Shown one piece after another: positions 1 to 5,788 of a stretch of DNA of 12,084 nt. This stretch comes from Candidatus Dojkabacteria bacterium. Its GTDB lineage: Bacteria; Patescibacteriota; Dojkabacteria; J137. A model generated the notes under the pieces. It did no database searches and was not told the origin of the DNA. It saw only the letters and a program-made list of their open reading frames with translations. The stretch lies in contig JAGQLF010000026.1 of assembly GCA_020429545.1 (NCBI GenBank), positions 1 to 12,084 of the forward strand, in the 5' to 3' direction. Each line of letters starts with the position of its first letter. The stretch's first letter is position 1. The position numbers and the translations under genes were made by a program.

Positions 1-1
1 T

Positions 2-628
2 GGAATTCCAAAAGAATTTTTTGATGAAGGAATAAATGAAGAAGTAAGAAGTGCAATAGATTCAAAAATAGAAGAATATAAAAATAATGGATTTGAAGTC
101 AAAGAAGTTTCTATTCCTAGCGCTTCCTATTCTTTATCTACTTATTATATTTTAGTTCCTGCTGAAATTTCTTCAAATAGAGCTAAGTATGATGGGGTTA
201 GATATGGTAAAAAAGTTAGCGATGATTATGAAACTAACTTAATTGAATCTAGAAGTAAATATTTAGAAGACGAAGTAAAGCGAAGAATTATGATTGGAAC
301 TTATGTATTAAGTGCAGGTTATGCAGATCAGTATTATAAAAAAGCAAGTAAAGTTAGAACAAAATTAAAACAAGAATTTGCTAAAGTATTTGAAGAAGTT
401 GATTTATTAATTATTCCAACAAGCCCAACAACAGCATTTAAACTCGGTGAAAAAGTAAACGATCCTGTTGAAATGTATTTAGCGGATATTTTTACAGTTA
501 CTGCTAATCTAGTCGGAATTCCTGCATTGAATGTTCCTATTGGAAAGGATTCTAGTGGACTACCAATCGGAATGCAGGTTATGGGAAATTGGTGGAATGA
601 TTTTGGAATCCTTGAGTTTGCGAAATAA
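2..628 (+). CDS. gatA: Glutamyl-tRNA(Gln)/aspartyl-tRNA(Asn) amidotransferase subunit A, C-terminal part (5' end outside the window)
   Basis: GatA is the amidase subunit of GatCAB, which converts misacylated Glu-tRNA(Gln) or Asp-tRNA(Asn) to the amidated form. The reading frame is open from base 2 to a TAA at 626-628 (208 residues visible). Family landmarks follow in order: GIPKEFFDEG near the left edge, then AEISSNRAKYDGVRYG, RRIMIGTYVLSAGYADQYY, a PTSPTTAF stretch, DIFTVTANLVGIPALNVP and GLPIGMQVMG. The amidase Ser-Ser-Lys catalytic residues lie further upstream and cannot be checked. The protein ends right after ILEFAK, a little earlier than is usual for GatA, where the last helix normally continues for several more residues; this may be lineage-typical. 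No gatB follows: the next genes are on the opposite strand. An internal ATG at 290 is not the true start, because homology continues well upstream of it. Confidence 0.95.
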   Translation, partial: GIPKEFFDEGINEEVRSAIDSKIEEYKNNGFEVKEVSIPSASYSLSTYYILVPAEISSNRAKYDGVRYGKKVSDDYETNLIESRSKYLEDEVKRRIMIGTYVLSAGYADQYYKKASKVRTKLKQEFAKVFEEVDLLIIPTSPTTAFKLGEKVNDPVEMYLADIFTVTANLVGIPALNVPIGKDSSGLPIGMQVMGNWWNDFGILEFAK

Positions 629-656
629 TACAACTGGAGCATTGCTCCGACATCAA

Positions 657-944
657 TTAATTAGATATTGTTGATCTAAAATCATTGATCAACCCAGACA
701 AATCTAATTTTAATTTTGATATAAAAGATGGGTCTGATAGCCTCTCTAATCTTTCTCTCATATTATTTTCTATTTCTTTGTATTCTGTATACTCTTCTGA
801 TGAAAGTGTATTTTGTAGATACTCTAAATTCTTTCGAAGTTGAATAATTATGTCTAGCTTTGCAAACGCATCAGTCTTTTGAGAAAGTAAACTTCCCAAA
901 GTTTTTGTTGAAGATTTTATGTAGTTTAGTTCTGTATTATTCAT
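657..944 (-). CDS. Small helical hypothetical protein, distal gene of a coupled pair
   Basis: This encodes 95 residues that I do not recognise as a family. The sequence is charged and predominantly helix-forming, with runs such as EYKEIENNMRERLERL suggesting a short coiled coil. It has no signal peptide, no membrane segment and no cysteine. Its ATG lies one base after the TAA of the gene at 946-1230, and an AGAAGG Shine-Dalgarno-like motif overlaps that stop region, so the two are almost certainly translationally coupled. This is one of the few genes in the window with a visible ribosome binding site. It converges on gatA, with 28 bp between the two stop codons. The coupling supports a real gene whose product may act with its neighbour, but no function can be assigned. 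Confidence 0.7.
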   Translation of the reverse strand: MNNTELNYIKSSTKTLGSLLSQKTDAFAKLDIIIQLRKNLEYLQNTLSSEEYTEYKEIENNMRERLERLSDPSFISKLKLDLSGLINDFRSTISN

Positions 945-945
945 A

Positions 946-1230
946 TTATCCTTCTAGTTGACCTTGAACTTGATTAAACTGTTGTTCAAGCTGCATTGCA
1001 ACTTGACCTGCTTGTTGTCTTGCCTCTTGTGGTAGTGCCTCATTTGCGGCAATTTCTTTCAATTTTTCTATCAATTCTTTTAGTTTTTCTAAAGCAGCTT
1101 TTATACGTTCAGGATCTCCAGATTGCATTGCCTCTTGAAGGTTATCCATTGTTGGTTGGATACTTTCAAAAACCTGCTGCATTGCGGCCATTTCTTGCTG
1201 TTGTTCTGGACTTGGTCCTTGTTCTGCCAT
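946..1230 (-). CDS. Gln/Glu-rich helical hypothetical protein, promoter-proximal gene of the pair
   Basis: This encodes 94 residues rich in Gln, Glu, Ala and Met, beginning MAEQGPSPEQQQEMAAMQQV. The middle (EKLKELIEKLKEIAANEALP) has regular heptad-like spacing of leucine and isoleucine, so a helical bundle or coiled coil is likely. There is no export signal or membrane segment, so it is probably cytosolic. It is followed after one base by the start of the gene at 657-944, a strong sign of a two-gene operon. Higher G+C and repeated CAA/GAA codons give it a composition unlike its AT-rich neighbours, which follows from the amino-acid bias. I do not recognise the family and assign no function. 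The antisense ORF across the same bases is a shadow. Confidence 0.75.
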   Translation of the reverse strand: MAEQGPSPEQQQEMAAMQQVFESIQPTMDNLQEAMQSGDPERIKAALEKLKELIEKLKEIAANEALPQEARQQAGQVAMQLEQQFNQVQGQLEG

Positions 1231-1293
1231 AAATCGTGCTTATTACATTGATATGATAACAATTATCTGTTTATAAATATATATTTAGCTTAA

Positions 1294-1325
1294 ATGTAGG
1301 GACCAATAATTATTGGTCCCTACAT
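1294..1325 (-). terminator. Perfect 32-bp palindrome just after cysS; probable terminator or palindromic repeat
   Basis: The two 16-base arms are perfectly complementary with no unpaired spacer; the outer bases of each arm read ATGTAGGGACC and its complement. The palindrome begins 3 bp beyond the cysS TAA, so it is well placed as a transcript-end hairpin. On the minus strand it is followed by TTTAAG, only a weak U tract. It could instead be a member of a short dispersed palindromic repeat family, or act as a bidirectional 3'-end stabiliser. Confidence 0.55.
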
Positions 1326-1328
1326 AAG

Positions 1329-2720
1329 TTATTTATCCCGCACTTCTATTCCAAATTCAGCCTTCAACCTATCTCTTATTTCATCTGCCTTTTCCCAATT
1401 TTTTTCTTCTCTTGCTTTGTTTCTTTCGTCGATTAGTTCTTGAACTTCAGGTGAATAAGACTCTGATCCAGTTTTCAGCTCTGCATCTTTTAGATTTAGT
1501 CCAAGTACTGAATCAAAATCTAAAATAGTTCCAAGCTTTTCGCTAACAGGAATATCTGATTTAGTAATTTCCCAAATAATTCCAAGTGCTTTTGGAATAT
1601 TAAAATCTTCACTTAAAGCCTCTTTTAACTTTTCTTTATAATCTTGATTTACAGTTGATTCCGAAGATTGCTCTTTATATTTAGCAATTGTATTTTCTAA
1701 CTTTTCTCTAGCAATTTTTGCAGAATCTAGTGCATCCCAAGTAAAGTTTTGTTTAGATCTATAGTGCGATTGAAGTGTAAAATACCTATAATCAAGAGCA
1801 GAATATCCTTTTTCTTCTAAATCTTCAATTGTGTAAACATTTCCTAATGATTTAGACATTTTTCCACCATCCATAAGCAAATGTTCGTGGTGAAGCCAAT
1901 AGTTTGTAAACTTAGCTCCATTAGCAGCCTCACTTTGAGCAATCTCATTTGTATGGTGTGTTGGAATATGTTCAATTCCACCCATATGAATATCTATTGT
2001 GTCACCTAGTGTTGCTTTTGACATTGCAGAACATTCTATATGCCAACCAGGAAATCCTTCTTCTGTAGGCTGCTCTAGGCCTTCAAATTTATGTTTCCAG
2101 GTTTGTAATGCATTTGCATGCTTTCCAACTTTAAAAAACCAAACAGCAAAATCGTATGGGTTCTTTTTTTCTGAATCACCCTCATCTCCATGTCCCGCTC
2201 CAATTTTATTTTCTTCTAGTTTTTGTCCAGAAAGTTCTGTGTAATTCTTAAATTTATCTACATCAAAATATATTGCTTTGTCAGTTACATAAGCATATCC
2301 ATTATTTAATAAATCTTGGACCATATCTGCCATTTTTTTTACATATTGGGTAGCAACTGTCTCTACATCTGGTTCCAAAATATCTAATTTTTTTAAATCA
2401 TTATGATAAAGGTCAGTATATCTCTTAGCAATTTCAGAAGGAGTTATTCCTTCTTTTTTAGCTCCTTTTTCCATTTTATCTTCTCCTTCATCTTCATCAG
2501 AAACTAGATGACCAACATCTGTAATATTCTTTACATACTTAACTTCATATCCAAGGTAAACAAGGGTTCTTCTAATTAAATCTCCTTTAAGTGCTGAATA
2601 TAGATTTCCAATATGTTGTCTAGAATAAACTGTAGGCCCACACTGATAAAAGCTTACTTGATGTTCATTAATAGGTTTAAATTCTTGTAATTCCCTACCC
2701 AGCGTATTATAGATTTTCAT
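1329..2720 (-). CDS. cysS: Cysteinyl-tRNA synthetase
   Basis: CysRS is a class I aminoacyl-tRNA synthetase that charges tRNA(Cys) with cysteine in the cytosol. At 463 residues it has the normal bacterial length. The start of the fold is clear: YQCGPTVYSRQHIGN carries zinc ligand C27 and the HIGH-type motif HIGN (36-39). The other zinc ligands are C230 in GWHIECSAMS, then H255 and E259 in HHTNEIAQS. The KMSKS loop is intact at 287-291 (KMSKSLGN). The C-terminal helical and anticodon-binding part ends in the typical ADEIRDRLKAEFGIEV. An acidic/lysine-rich stretch at about 75-90 looks like an insertion relative to model CysRSs. Because the anticodon region and full length are kept, I call CysRS rather than the mycothiol ligase MshC, a shorter paralogue. 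It lies 137 bp downstream of the PIG-L gene and could be read from the cysteine-codon leader at 3690-3834. Confidence 0.97.
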   Translation of the reverse strand: MKIYNTLGRELQEFKPINEHQVSFYQCGPTVYSRQHIGNLYSALKGDLIRRTLVYLGYEVKYVKNITDVGHLVSDEDEGEDKMEKGAKKEGITPSEIAKRYTDLYHNDLKKLDILEPDVETVATQYVKKMADMVQDLLNNGYAYVTDKAIYFDVDKFKNYTELSGQKLEENKIGAGHGDEGDSEKKNPYDFAVWFFKVGKHANALQTWKHKFEGLEQPTEEGFPGWHIECSAMSKATLGDTIDIHMGGIEHIPTHHTNEIAQSEAANGAKFTNYWLHHEHLLMDGGKMSKSLGNVYTIEDLEEKGYSALDYRYFTLQSHYRSKQNFTWDALDSAKIAREKLENTIAKYKEQSSESTVNQDYKEKLKEALSEDFNIPKALGIIWEITKSDIPVSEKLGTILDFDSVLGLNLKDAELKTGSESYSPEVQELIDERNKAREEKNWEKADEIRDRLKAEFGIEVRDK

Positions 2721-2747
2721 TTATAAAATTTAATATTTAATCATACT

Positions 2748-2842
2748 TGTCATGGTGAGCCTGCCAGCCCGCATTGCTATGCAAAGCATTGCTAGCAGGT
2801 CGAACCATGAACCCTAAACCCTTCGACAAGCTCAGGGTGACA
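2748..2842. repeat. Composite inverted-repeat element between the PIG-L gene and cysS
   Basis: The 137-bp gap between the two genes is G+C-rich relative to its surroundings and built of nested inverted repeats. Outer arms TGTCA (2748-2752) and TGACA (2838-2842) enclose CATGGT/ACCATG (2751-2756 and 2804-2809) and CCTGC/GCAGG. The central core GCATTGCTATGCAAAGCATT recurs with few changes, in reverse orientation, at 10013-10048. A second hairpin (arms ACCCT and AGGGT) lies at about 2810-2838. No convincing intrinsic terminator or promoter is visible, so read-through from the PIG-L gene into cysS is possible. Confidence 0.75.
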
Positions 2843-2857
2843 TATTGATGCTAGCAG

Positions 2858-3637
2858 CTAGTACTTAGTTGTGTAGTATTCTACTGGCATTAAAAATAAC
2901 TCTAGCCATAAAGGCATATTACCATTTAATTTCTGAGATTTATAACATTTAGCTGCCCTATATTTTGCATAAAGACTTTTGAAAATAAATACTTTGTATT
3001 GTGGCAAAGACGGATCTAAATCTTTTAAAACCACTTCGCGATCTCTATAGGTTAACTTTGTTGGTAAATTGGCTTTTTCTCTAAGTTTTTTTGTAAGAGT
3101 TGAGTAAACAACTTGAAGATCTTTTTTTTCTTTGGTAATTTCGTGAATAATTTTTGAAAGAATAATATGATCTGGATGTGGATATAAACCTGTTCTTTCA
3201 AAAGTAAATATAGTATCAATTGAATTTTTGTTTATATATTCTTTAACTTTATTTTTTATTTCAATAAATGCTTTTTCACAATCACCATCTTCAAATTCCC
3301 ATATTTCAAGTTTTTTTACATTTAGCTTTTTCATTACACATTCAAATTCTTTTTTCCTAATATTACCTAGTTCGTTTGATGGCAGGTTTAGTAATTCAAT
3401 TCCATTCTCACCATGTGTTGTTGAAATTACATGAATGTTTTTTATTTTAGATAAAGAATTAATTAATCCTCCTGTTGCCATTGTCTCATCATCAGGATGA
3501 GGAAAAATAAATAGAATATTTTTAGAACTGGTTAAATCTAGCGAGGGTAAAGATGTATCGTGGTATCTTAATAGAATAAAAATATAAGTAGCAATAAGCC
3601 CCGAAATTAAACTTAAAAGTAGTAGTAAGAGAATCAT
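2858..3637 (-). CDS. Membrane-anchored PIG-L/LmbE family deacetylase
   Basis: The PIG-L (LmbE-like) family comprises zinc-dependent de-N-acetylases acting on GlcNAc-containing sugars; members include MshB (mycothiol) and BshB (bacillithiol). The 259-residue protein begins with a hydrophobic segment (about residues 1-23), then carries the signature PHPDDE at 46-51, giving metal/catalytic residues H47, D49 and D50. The downstream HPDH at 154-157 supplies the further histidine ligand. The domain is complete. The N-terminal anchor is present but topology is ambiguous, because positive charge follows the segment rather than preceding it. No Shine-Dalgarno is visible before the ATG. The gene is first after the cysteine-codon leader and terminator at 3690-3834, with cysS next on the same strand. 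That context allows a thiol-metabolism role, but the sequence alone does not show the substrate. Confidence 0.9.
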   Translation of the reverse strand: MILLLLLLSLISGLIATYIFILLRYHDTSLPSLDLTSSKNILFIFPHPDDETMATGGLINSLSKIKNIHVISTTHGENGIELLNLPSNELGNIRKKEFECVMKKLNVKKLEIWEFEDGDCEKAFIEIKNKVKEYINKNSIDTIFTFERTGLYPHPDHIILSKIIHEITKEKKDLQVVYSTLTKKLREKANLPTKLTYRDREVVLKDLDPSLPQYKVFIFKSLYAKYRAAKCYKSQKLNGNMPLWLELFLMPVEYYTTKY

Positions 3638-3665
3638 ACATTTCTAATTTAAAAAATAATTCTAT

Positions 3666-3691
3666 TTCGCCGAAGCTTTAGCGTAGACGAA
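3666..3691. repeat. Short imperfect hairpin repeat with core GCTTTAGCG
   Basis: Arms TTCG and CGAA flank an imperfect stem closed by a GC-TTTA-GC tip. The same element, in a TCTGTC/GACAGA-armed version, is inserted in the tRNA-like fragment at 8161-8189, so it is dispersed. Here it touches the U tract of the attenuator terminator and lies within the 5' leader of the PIG-L gene. Confidence 0.7.
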
Positions 3692-3713
3692 AAAAAACTC
3701 CCCTTGGGAGTTT
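3690..3713 (-). terminator. Intrinsic terminator of the cysteine leader (attenuator 3:4 hairpin)
   Basis: On the minus strand the arms AAACTCCC (3713-3706) and GGGAGTTT (3702-3695) form an 8-bp stem with a 3-nt loop, followed by an unbroken U tract (eight T at 3697-3690, the first three shared with the stem). It lies upstream of the PIG-L gene on the same strand and after no other annotated gene. Its only visible client is the transcript of the small leader ORF, which is why I read it as an attenuator. Confidence 0.9.
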
Positions 3714-3765
3714 ACAATAATCTTATAAAAACACTACTCTACCCTCCCAATTAAAATTTAGGAGT
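3690..3765 (-). promoter_or_regulatory. Putative ribosome-mediated transcription attenuator responding to Cys-tRNA
   Basis: Four mutually exclusive segments can be read on the minus strand. Segment 1 is CTCCTAA (3764-3758), directly after the three Cys codons. Segment 2 is TTGGGAG (3750-3744), directly after the leader stop codon. Segment 3 is CTCCCAA (3710-3704). Segment 4 is GGGAG (3702-3698) followed by the U tract. Segments 1:2 and 2:3 each pair over 7 bp, and 3:4 is the terminator. A ribosome stalled on the Cys codons would cover segment 1, let 2:3 form and allow read-through. A ribosome reaching the stop codon would cover segment 2 and let the terminator form. This is the classical trp/his-type logic applied to cysteine; the regulation is inferred, the pairings are seen. 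Confidence 0.8.
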
Positions 3766-3798
3766 ACAACAACAAACTGAGTAGTTAAAATCGTTCAT
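3751..3798 (-). CDS. Cysteine-rich leader peptide MNDFNYSVCCCTPKF
   Basis: This is a 15-codon ORF with three consecutive TGT cysteine codons (3774-3766) followed by Thr-Pro-Lys-Phe and TAA. Its promoter has a perfect -10 box ending 7 nt before the ATG, so the transcript should start at or next to the start codon, and there is no Shine-Dalgarno. The stop codon sits directly against attenuator segment 2, and the codons after the cysteines form segment 1. Cysteine is a rare amino acid, so three in a row at this exact place is unlikely by chance. The peptide probably acts in cis as a sensor of charged tRNA(Cys) rather than as a product. The ORF is too short for routine gene callers. Confidence 0.8.
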   Translation of the reverse strand: MNDFNYSVCCCTPKF

Positions 3799-3805
3799 TA
3801 AGTTT

Positions 3806-3834
3806 ATTATATTTCTGAAAGTATATTAATGCAA
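3806..3834 (-). promoter_or_regulatory. Promoter of the cysteine leader, PIG-L gene and cysS unit
   Basis: The -35 box TTGCAT (3834-3829), a 17-bp spacer and a perfect -10 TATAAT (3811-3806) are present. The expected start site is about 3799, adjacent to the leader ATG at 3798-3796. Confidence 0.75.
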
Positions 3835-3839
3835 GAAAT

Positions 3840-3868
3840 TTTATTAAATCAATGTAACATAGTAAAAT
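3840..3868 (+). promoter_or_regulatory. Possible promoter of the SDR gene, divergent from the leader promoter
   Basis: A -10-like TAAAAT (3863-3868) lies 8 nt before the ATG at 3877, with a weak -35-like TTTATT 17 bp upstream. The short distance fits the leaderless pattern of neighbouring genes and favours 3877 as the start codon. Confidence 0.35.
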
Positions 3869-3876
3869 CAATTAAT

Positions 3877-4623
3877 ATGAACAAAAAAACTATATTAATA
3901 ACAGGCTCTTCCAGAGGAATTGGTAAAGCAATTGCAAAACTTGCTGTAAACTCAGGATACAGAGTTATATTACATGGTAAAACCGATTCGCCTGAACTTA
4001 AAGAAACTGAGAAAGAACTTAGTATTAAAGATAAGTTAGTATTTGATATTTCAGATAAAAATGAATGTATTCCGCAGATAGAGTCTTGGATAGAAAATAA
4101 TGGACGAATTGATGTACTTGTAAATAATGCAGGTATAGCTAAGAATTTCTTAAAAGATATTCAATATGTTGATAATAATAAAGCTATTGAAGAGTTTAAT
4201 ACAAATGTAATTGGAACACTAAATTGCATACAAGCAGTACTTCCTTCAATGAAGGAAAATCAAGAAGGAAATATTATAAATATTGCCTCAATTAAAGGAT
4301 ATCCAGAATTGTCTACACTTAGTACATTAACTTATGCAACTACAAAAGCTGGTGTGATATCTCTAACTAAAAGCATTGCTAAAGCTTATGCTAACCAAGG
4401 TATTAGATGTAATTCAATATCTCCAGGTTATATTGAAACTGATCAAGTCAAGGATTGGAATTCAGAAACATTTGATAGAATAAAAAACGGAACTCTAGCT
4501 GGTAGAATTGGTAAACCTGAAGAAGTGGCCAATATGGTTATGTTTTTAGCATCAGAACAGTCTTCATATATAAACGGAGAAGATATCTTAATTGATGGTG
4601 GATACAGATTAAAGGGAAAGTAG
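3877..4623 (+). CDS. Short-chain dehydrogenase/reductase (SDR), FabG-like
   Basis: This is a classical SDR of 248 residues, an NAD(P)(H)-dependent oxidoreductase of the cytosol. It shows the cofactor motif TGSSRGIG at 9-16 and the structural NNAG at 83-86. The catalytic tetrad is N110, S138 (INIAS), Y153 and K157 (YATTK), and PG at 183-184 lies in SPGYIETD. The C-terminus GEDILIDGG is typical of FabG-like enzymes. All key residues are present, so it should be active. The substrate cannot be deduced: no other fatty-acid synthesis gene lies nearby, so 3-oxoacyl-ACP reductase is only one option. I chose the ATG at 3877 because MNKKTILITG begins exactly at the Rossmann strand and a -10-like box sits just upstream. 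An in-frame ATG at 3829 would add 16 unconserved residues and overlap the opposing promoter. A strong terminator follows the stop directly. Confidence 0.92.
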   Translation: MNKKTILITGSSRGIGKAIAKLAVNSGYRVILHGKTDSPELKETEKELSIKDKLVFDISDKNECIPQIESWIENNGRIDVLVNNAGIAKNFLKDIQYVDNNKAIEEFNTNVIGTLNCIQAVLPSMKENQEGNIINIASIKGYPELSTLSTLTYATTKAGVISLTKSIAKAYANQGIRCNSISPGYIETDQVKDWNSETFDRIKNGTLAGRIGKPEEVANMVMFLASEQSSYINGEDILIDGGYRLKGK

Positions 4624-4624
4624 T

Positions 4625-4662
4625 AATAGGCTCGTTTATTACGAGCCTATTTAATATTTTTT
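4625..4662 (+). terminator. Intrinsic terminator after the SDR gene
   Basis: An 11-bp stem (4625-4635 with 4641-4651, core GGCTCGT/ACGAGCC) with a 5-nt loop is followed by a T-rich tract ending in TTTTTT at 4657-4662. It begins 2 bp after the SDR stop codon and separates that gene from the convergent membrane-protein gene. Confidence 0.9.
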
Positions 4663-5065
4663 ATCTTTCAGCTTGTTGCATTGCCATATCTCCAATCACA
4701 GGAAGCTTAAACATTTCTCCTGAATATGCTTTGTAAATTGTATATACCCATACTACTAACAGAGCAAGACTTGTTAATGGTAATAAAATCCAACCTATTA
4801 CAGGAATTATTCCTAAAACAAAATTAATAACAAACCAAGCAACGCCAAAGAAAACAGCTTGAAAAGCATGAAATCTTACAAACTTGCTTTTCTTCTCCAT
4901 AAAGATAAAGATAAGTCCAACAATAAAGATATACGATATTGCTGCAGCAATATTAGGATCTAAACCAGAATCAGTTTCTGATTGTTTTGGCATAGCAGCC
5001 TGACTTGAAGAGTTATCTTCCATTGAAGAGGATGAGTTCATCATCTCATTTGAATTTTCTTCCAT
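4661..5065 (-). CDS. DUF4870/Tic20-like small membrane protein
   Basis: This 134-residue protein has a Ser/Met/Glu-rich, probably disordered N-terminal 35 residues, then three predicted membrane segments at about 39-56, 66-88 and 90-112. The loop EKKSKFVRFHAFQAVFFGVA is the recognisable signature of the DUF4870 group, whose fold is related to Tic20; its biochemical role is unknown. I start at the ATG 5065 (MEENSNEMMN). The longer in-frame start at 5110 would add 15 residues translated from what looks like intergenic sequence. The gene is divergent from the holin-like gene at 5158, and its stop abuts the terminator of the convergent SDR gene. Confidence 0.82.
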   Translation of the reverse strand: MEENSNEMMNSSSSMEDNSSSQAAMPKQSETDSGLDPNIAAAISYIFIVGLIFIFMEKKSKFVRFHAFQAVFFGVAWFVINFVLGIIPVIGWILLPLTSLALLVVWVYTIYKAYSGEMFKLPVIGDMAMQQAER

Positions 5066-5123
5066 AAAAAAATAATAAAGTTTATGTCTAATAATATAAA
5101 ATATTTGCATTAATTTCCATGAT

Positions 5124-5152
5124 TTGACTACTACAAAAAAGAAAAGTAGAAT
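5124..5152 (+). promoter_or_regulatory. Promoter of the holin-like gene, predicting a leaderless transcript
   Basis: -35 TTGACT (5124-5129), a 17-bp spacer and -10 TAGAAT (5147-5152) precede the ATG at 5158 by only 5 nt. Transcription should begin at or just inside the start codon. Confidence 0.75.
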
Positions 5153-5157
5153 AATAT

Positions 5158-5499
5158 ATGAGACTTTTAGTAAGAATAATAATAAATGCAGTAGCAGTCA
5201 TAGTACTGTCGGAAGTTCTAAGTGGTATAGAAGTTAGAGATAATACAGCGGCATTAGTTGTAGGCGTAGTACTTATTGTTCTAAATTCAGTAATCAAACC
5301 AATTCTAGTGTTTTTTACACTTCCACTAACACTCATCACCCTAGGGTTATTTGTAGTAGTAATTAATGCATTAATGGTTATGCTTGCAGACGCATTGCTA
5401 GAAGGCTTTTATGTTGAAAATTTCTGGTATGCATTATTGTTTGGACTGGGTATTTCTGTTGTAAATAGTCTATACAACTCTACAGACGACGATAAATAG
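5158..5499 (+). CDS. Phage holin family 4 (superfamily IV) membrane protein
   Basis: This 113-residue integral membrane protein has about four hydrophobic segments (about 5-23, 30-50, 54-78 and 87-106). The central stretch NSVIKPILVFFTLPLTLITL followed by GLFVVVINALM is characteristic of the Phage_holin_4_2/DUF360 family. Despite the name, these are widespread chromosomal bacterial proteins of unknown function, and nothing here suggests a prophage. The ATG at 5158 is fixed by a good promoter only 5 nt upstream, with no Shine-Dalgarno. The C-terminus is short and acidic (STDDDK). The stop is only 2 bp from the stop of the convergent PspC gene, leaving little room for a terminator. Confidence 0.88.
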   Translation: MRLLVRIIINAVAVIVLSEVLSGIEVRDNTAALVVGVVLIVLNSVIKPILVFFTLPLTLITLGLFVVVINALMVMLADALLEGFYVENFWYALLFGLGISVVNSLYNSTDDDK

Positions 5500-5501
5500 C
5501 A

Positions 5502-5753
5502 CTATTCAACTATTTCAGCATCCTCGACATCTTTATTTTTTGAATTAGGTTTAACTTCTTTCTTCTCAGAGATTTCCTCTAATGGAATAACTATCCAAAG
5601 AATAATATAAATCCAGAAACCTGTGCCACCAGAAAACAATGCAACCACAAATATGATTCGTAAAATAACGGGGTCAATCCCCAGGTATTCACCTAACCCA
5701 CCACAAACTCCAGCAATAACTCTGTCTTTGTTTGATCTGTATAATTTCTTCAT
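5502..5753 (-). CDS. PspC domain membrane protein
   Basis: This 83-residue protein is almost entirely a PspC domain: KKLYRSNKDRVIAGVCGGLG then EYLGIDPVILRIIFVV and a glycine-containing hydrophobic hairpin ending WIVIPLEE (about 1-60), followed by an acidic/lysine-rich tail. PspC proteins belong to the envelope phage-shock stress system in enterobacteria; stand-alone small PspC proteins like this one are common and mostly uncharacterised. It would sit in the inner membrane. A TATAAT box overlaps the stop codon of the upstream protease gene and ends 7 nt before the ATG, so it appears to have its own leaderless promoter. No other psp genes are visible. Confidence 0.92.
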   Translation of the reverse strand: MKKLYRSNKDRVIAGVCGGLGEYLGIDPVILRIIFVVALFSGGTGFWIYIILWIVIPLEEISEKKEVKPNSKNKDVEDAEIVE

Positions 5754-5760
5754 ATTTGTG

Positions 5761-5788
5761 ATTATATATTATTAAAATTTTTATTCAA
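5761..5788 (-). promoter_or_regulatory. Promoter of the PspC gene
   Basis: -35-like TTGAAT (5788-5783), a 16-bp spacer and a perfect -10 TATAAT (5766-5761). The -10 ends 7 nt before the ATG (5753) and overlaps the protease stop codon at 5762-5764. Confidence 0.65.

Noticed and set aside
636..648. GGAGC/GCTCC hairpin after gatA as a terminator
   Set aside because: The stem is only 5 bp and no T tract follows on either strand.
1231..1293. Promoter or operator upstream of the 946-1230 gene (GATAA/TTATC inverted repeat)
   Set aside because: The arms are only 5 bp in very AT-rich sequence and no -35/-10 pair with good spacing is evident.
1329..2720. Mycothiol ligase MshC instead of CysRS
   Set aside because: Full length, an intact KMSKS loop and the complete C-terminal region match CysRS, an essential enzyme; MshC is a shorter paralogue.
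3829..3876. Longer SDR start at 3829 (16 extra residues)
   Set aside because: The extra residues precede the first Rossmann strand without matching SDR architecture, and the region overlaps the opposing leader promoter. A -10-like box lies just before 3877.
5158..5499. Prophage or lysis cassette suggested by the holin-like protein
   Set aside because: There are no other phage genes; this family is common as a chromosomal membrane protein.
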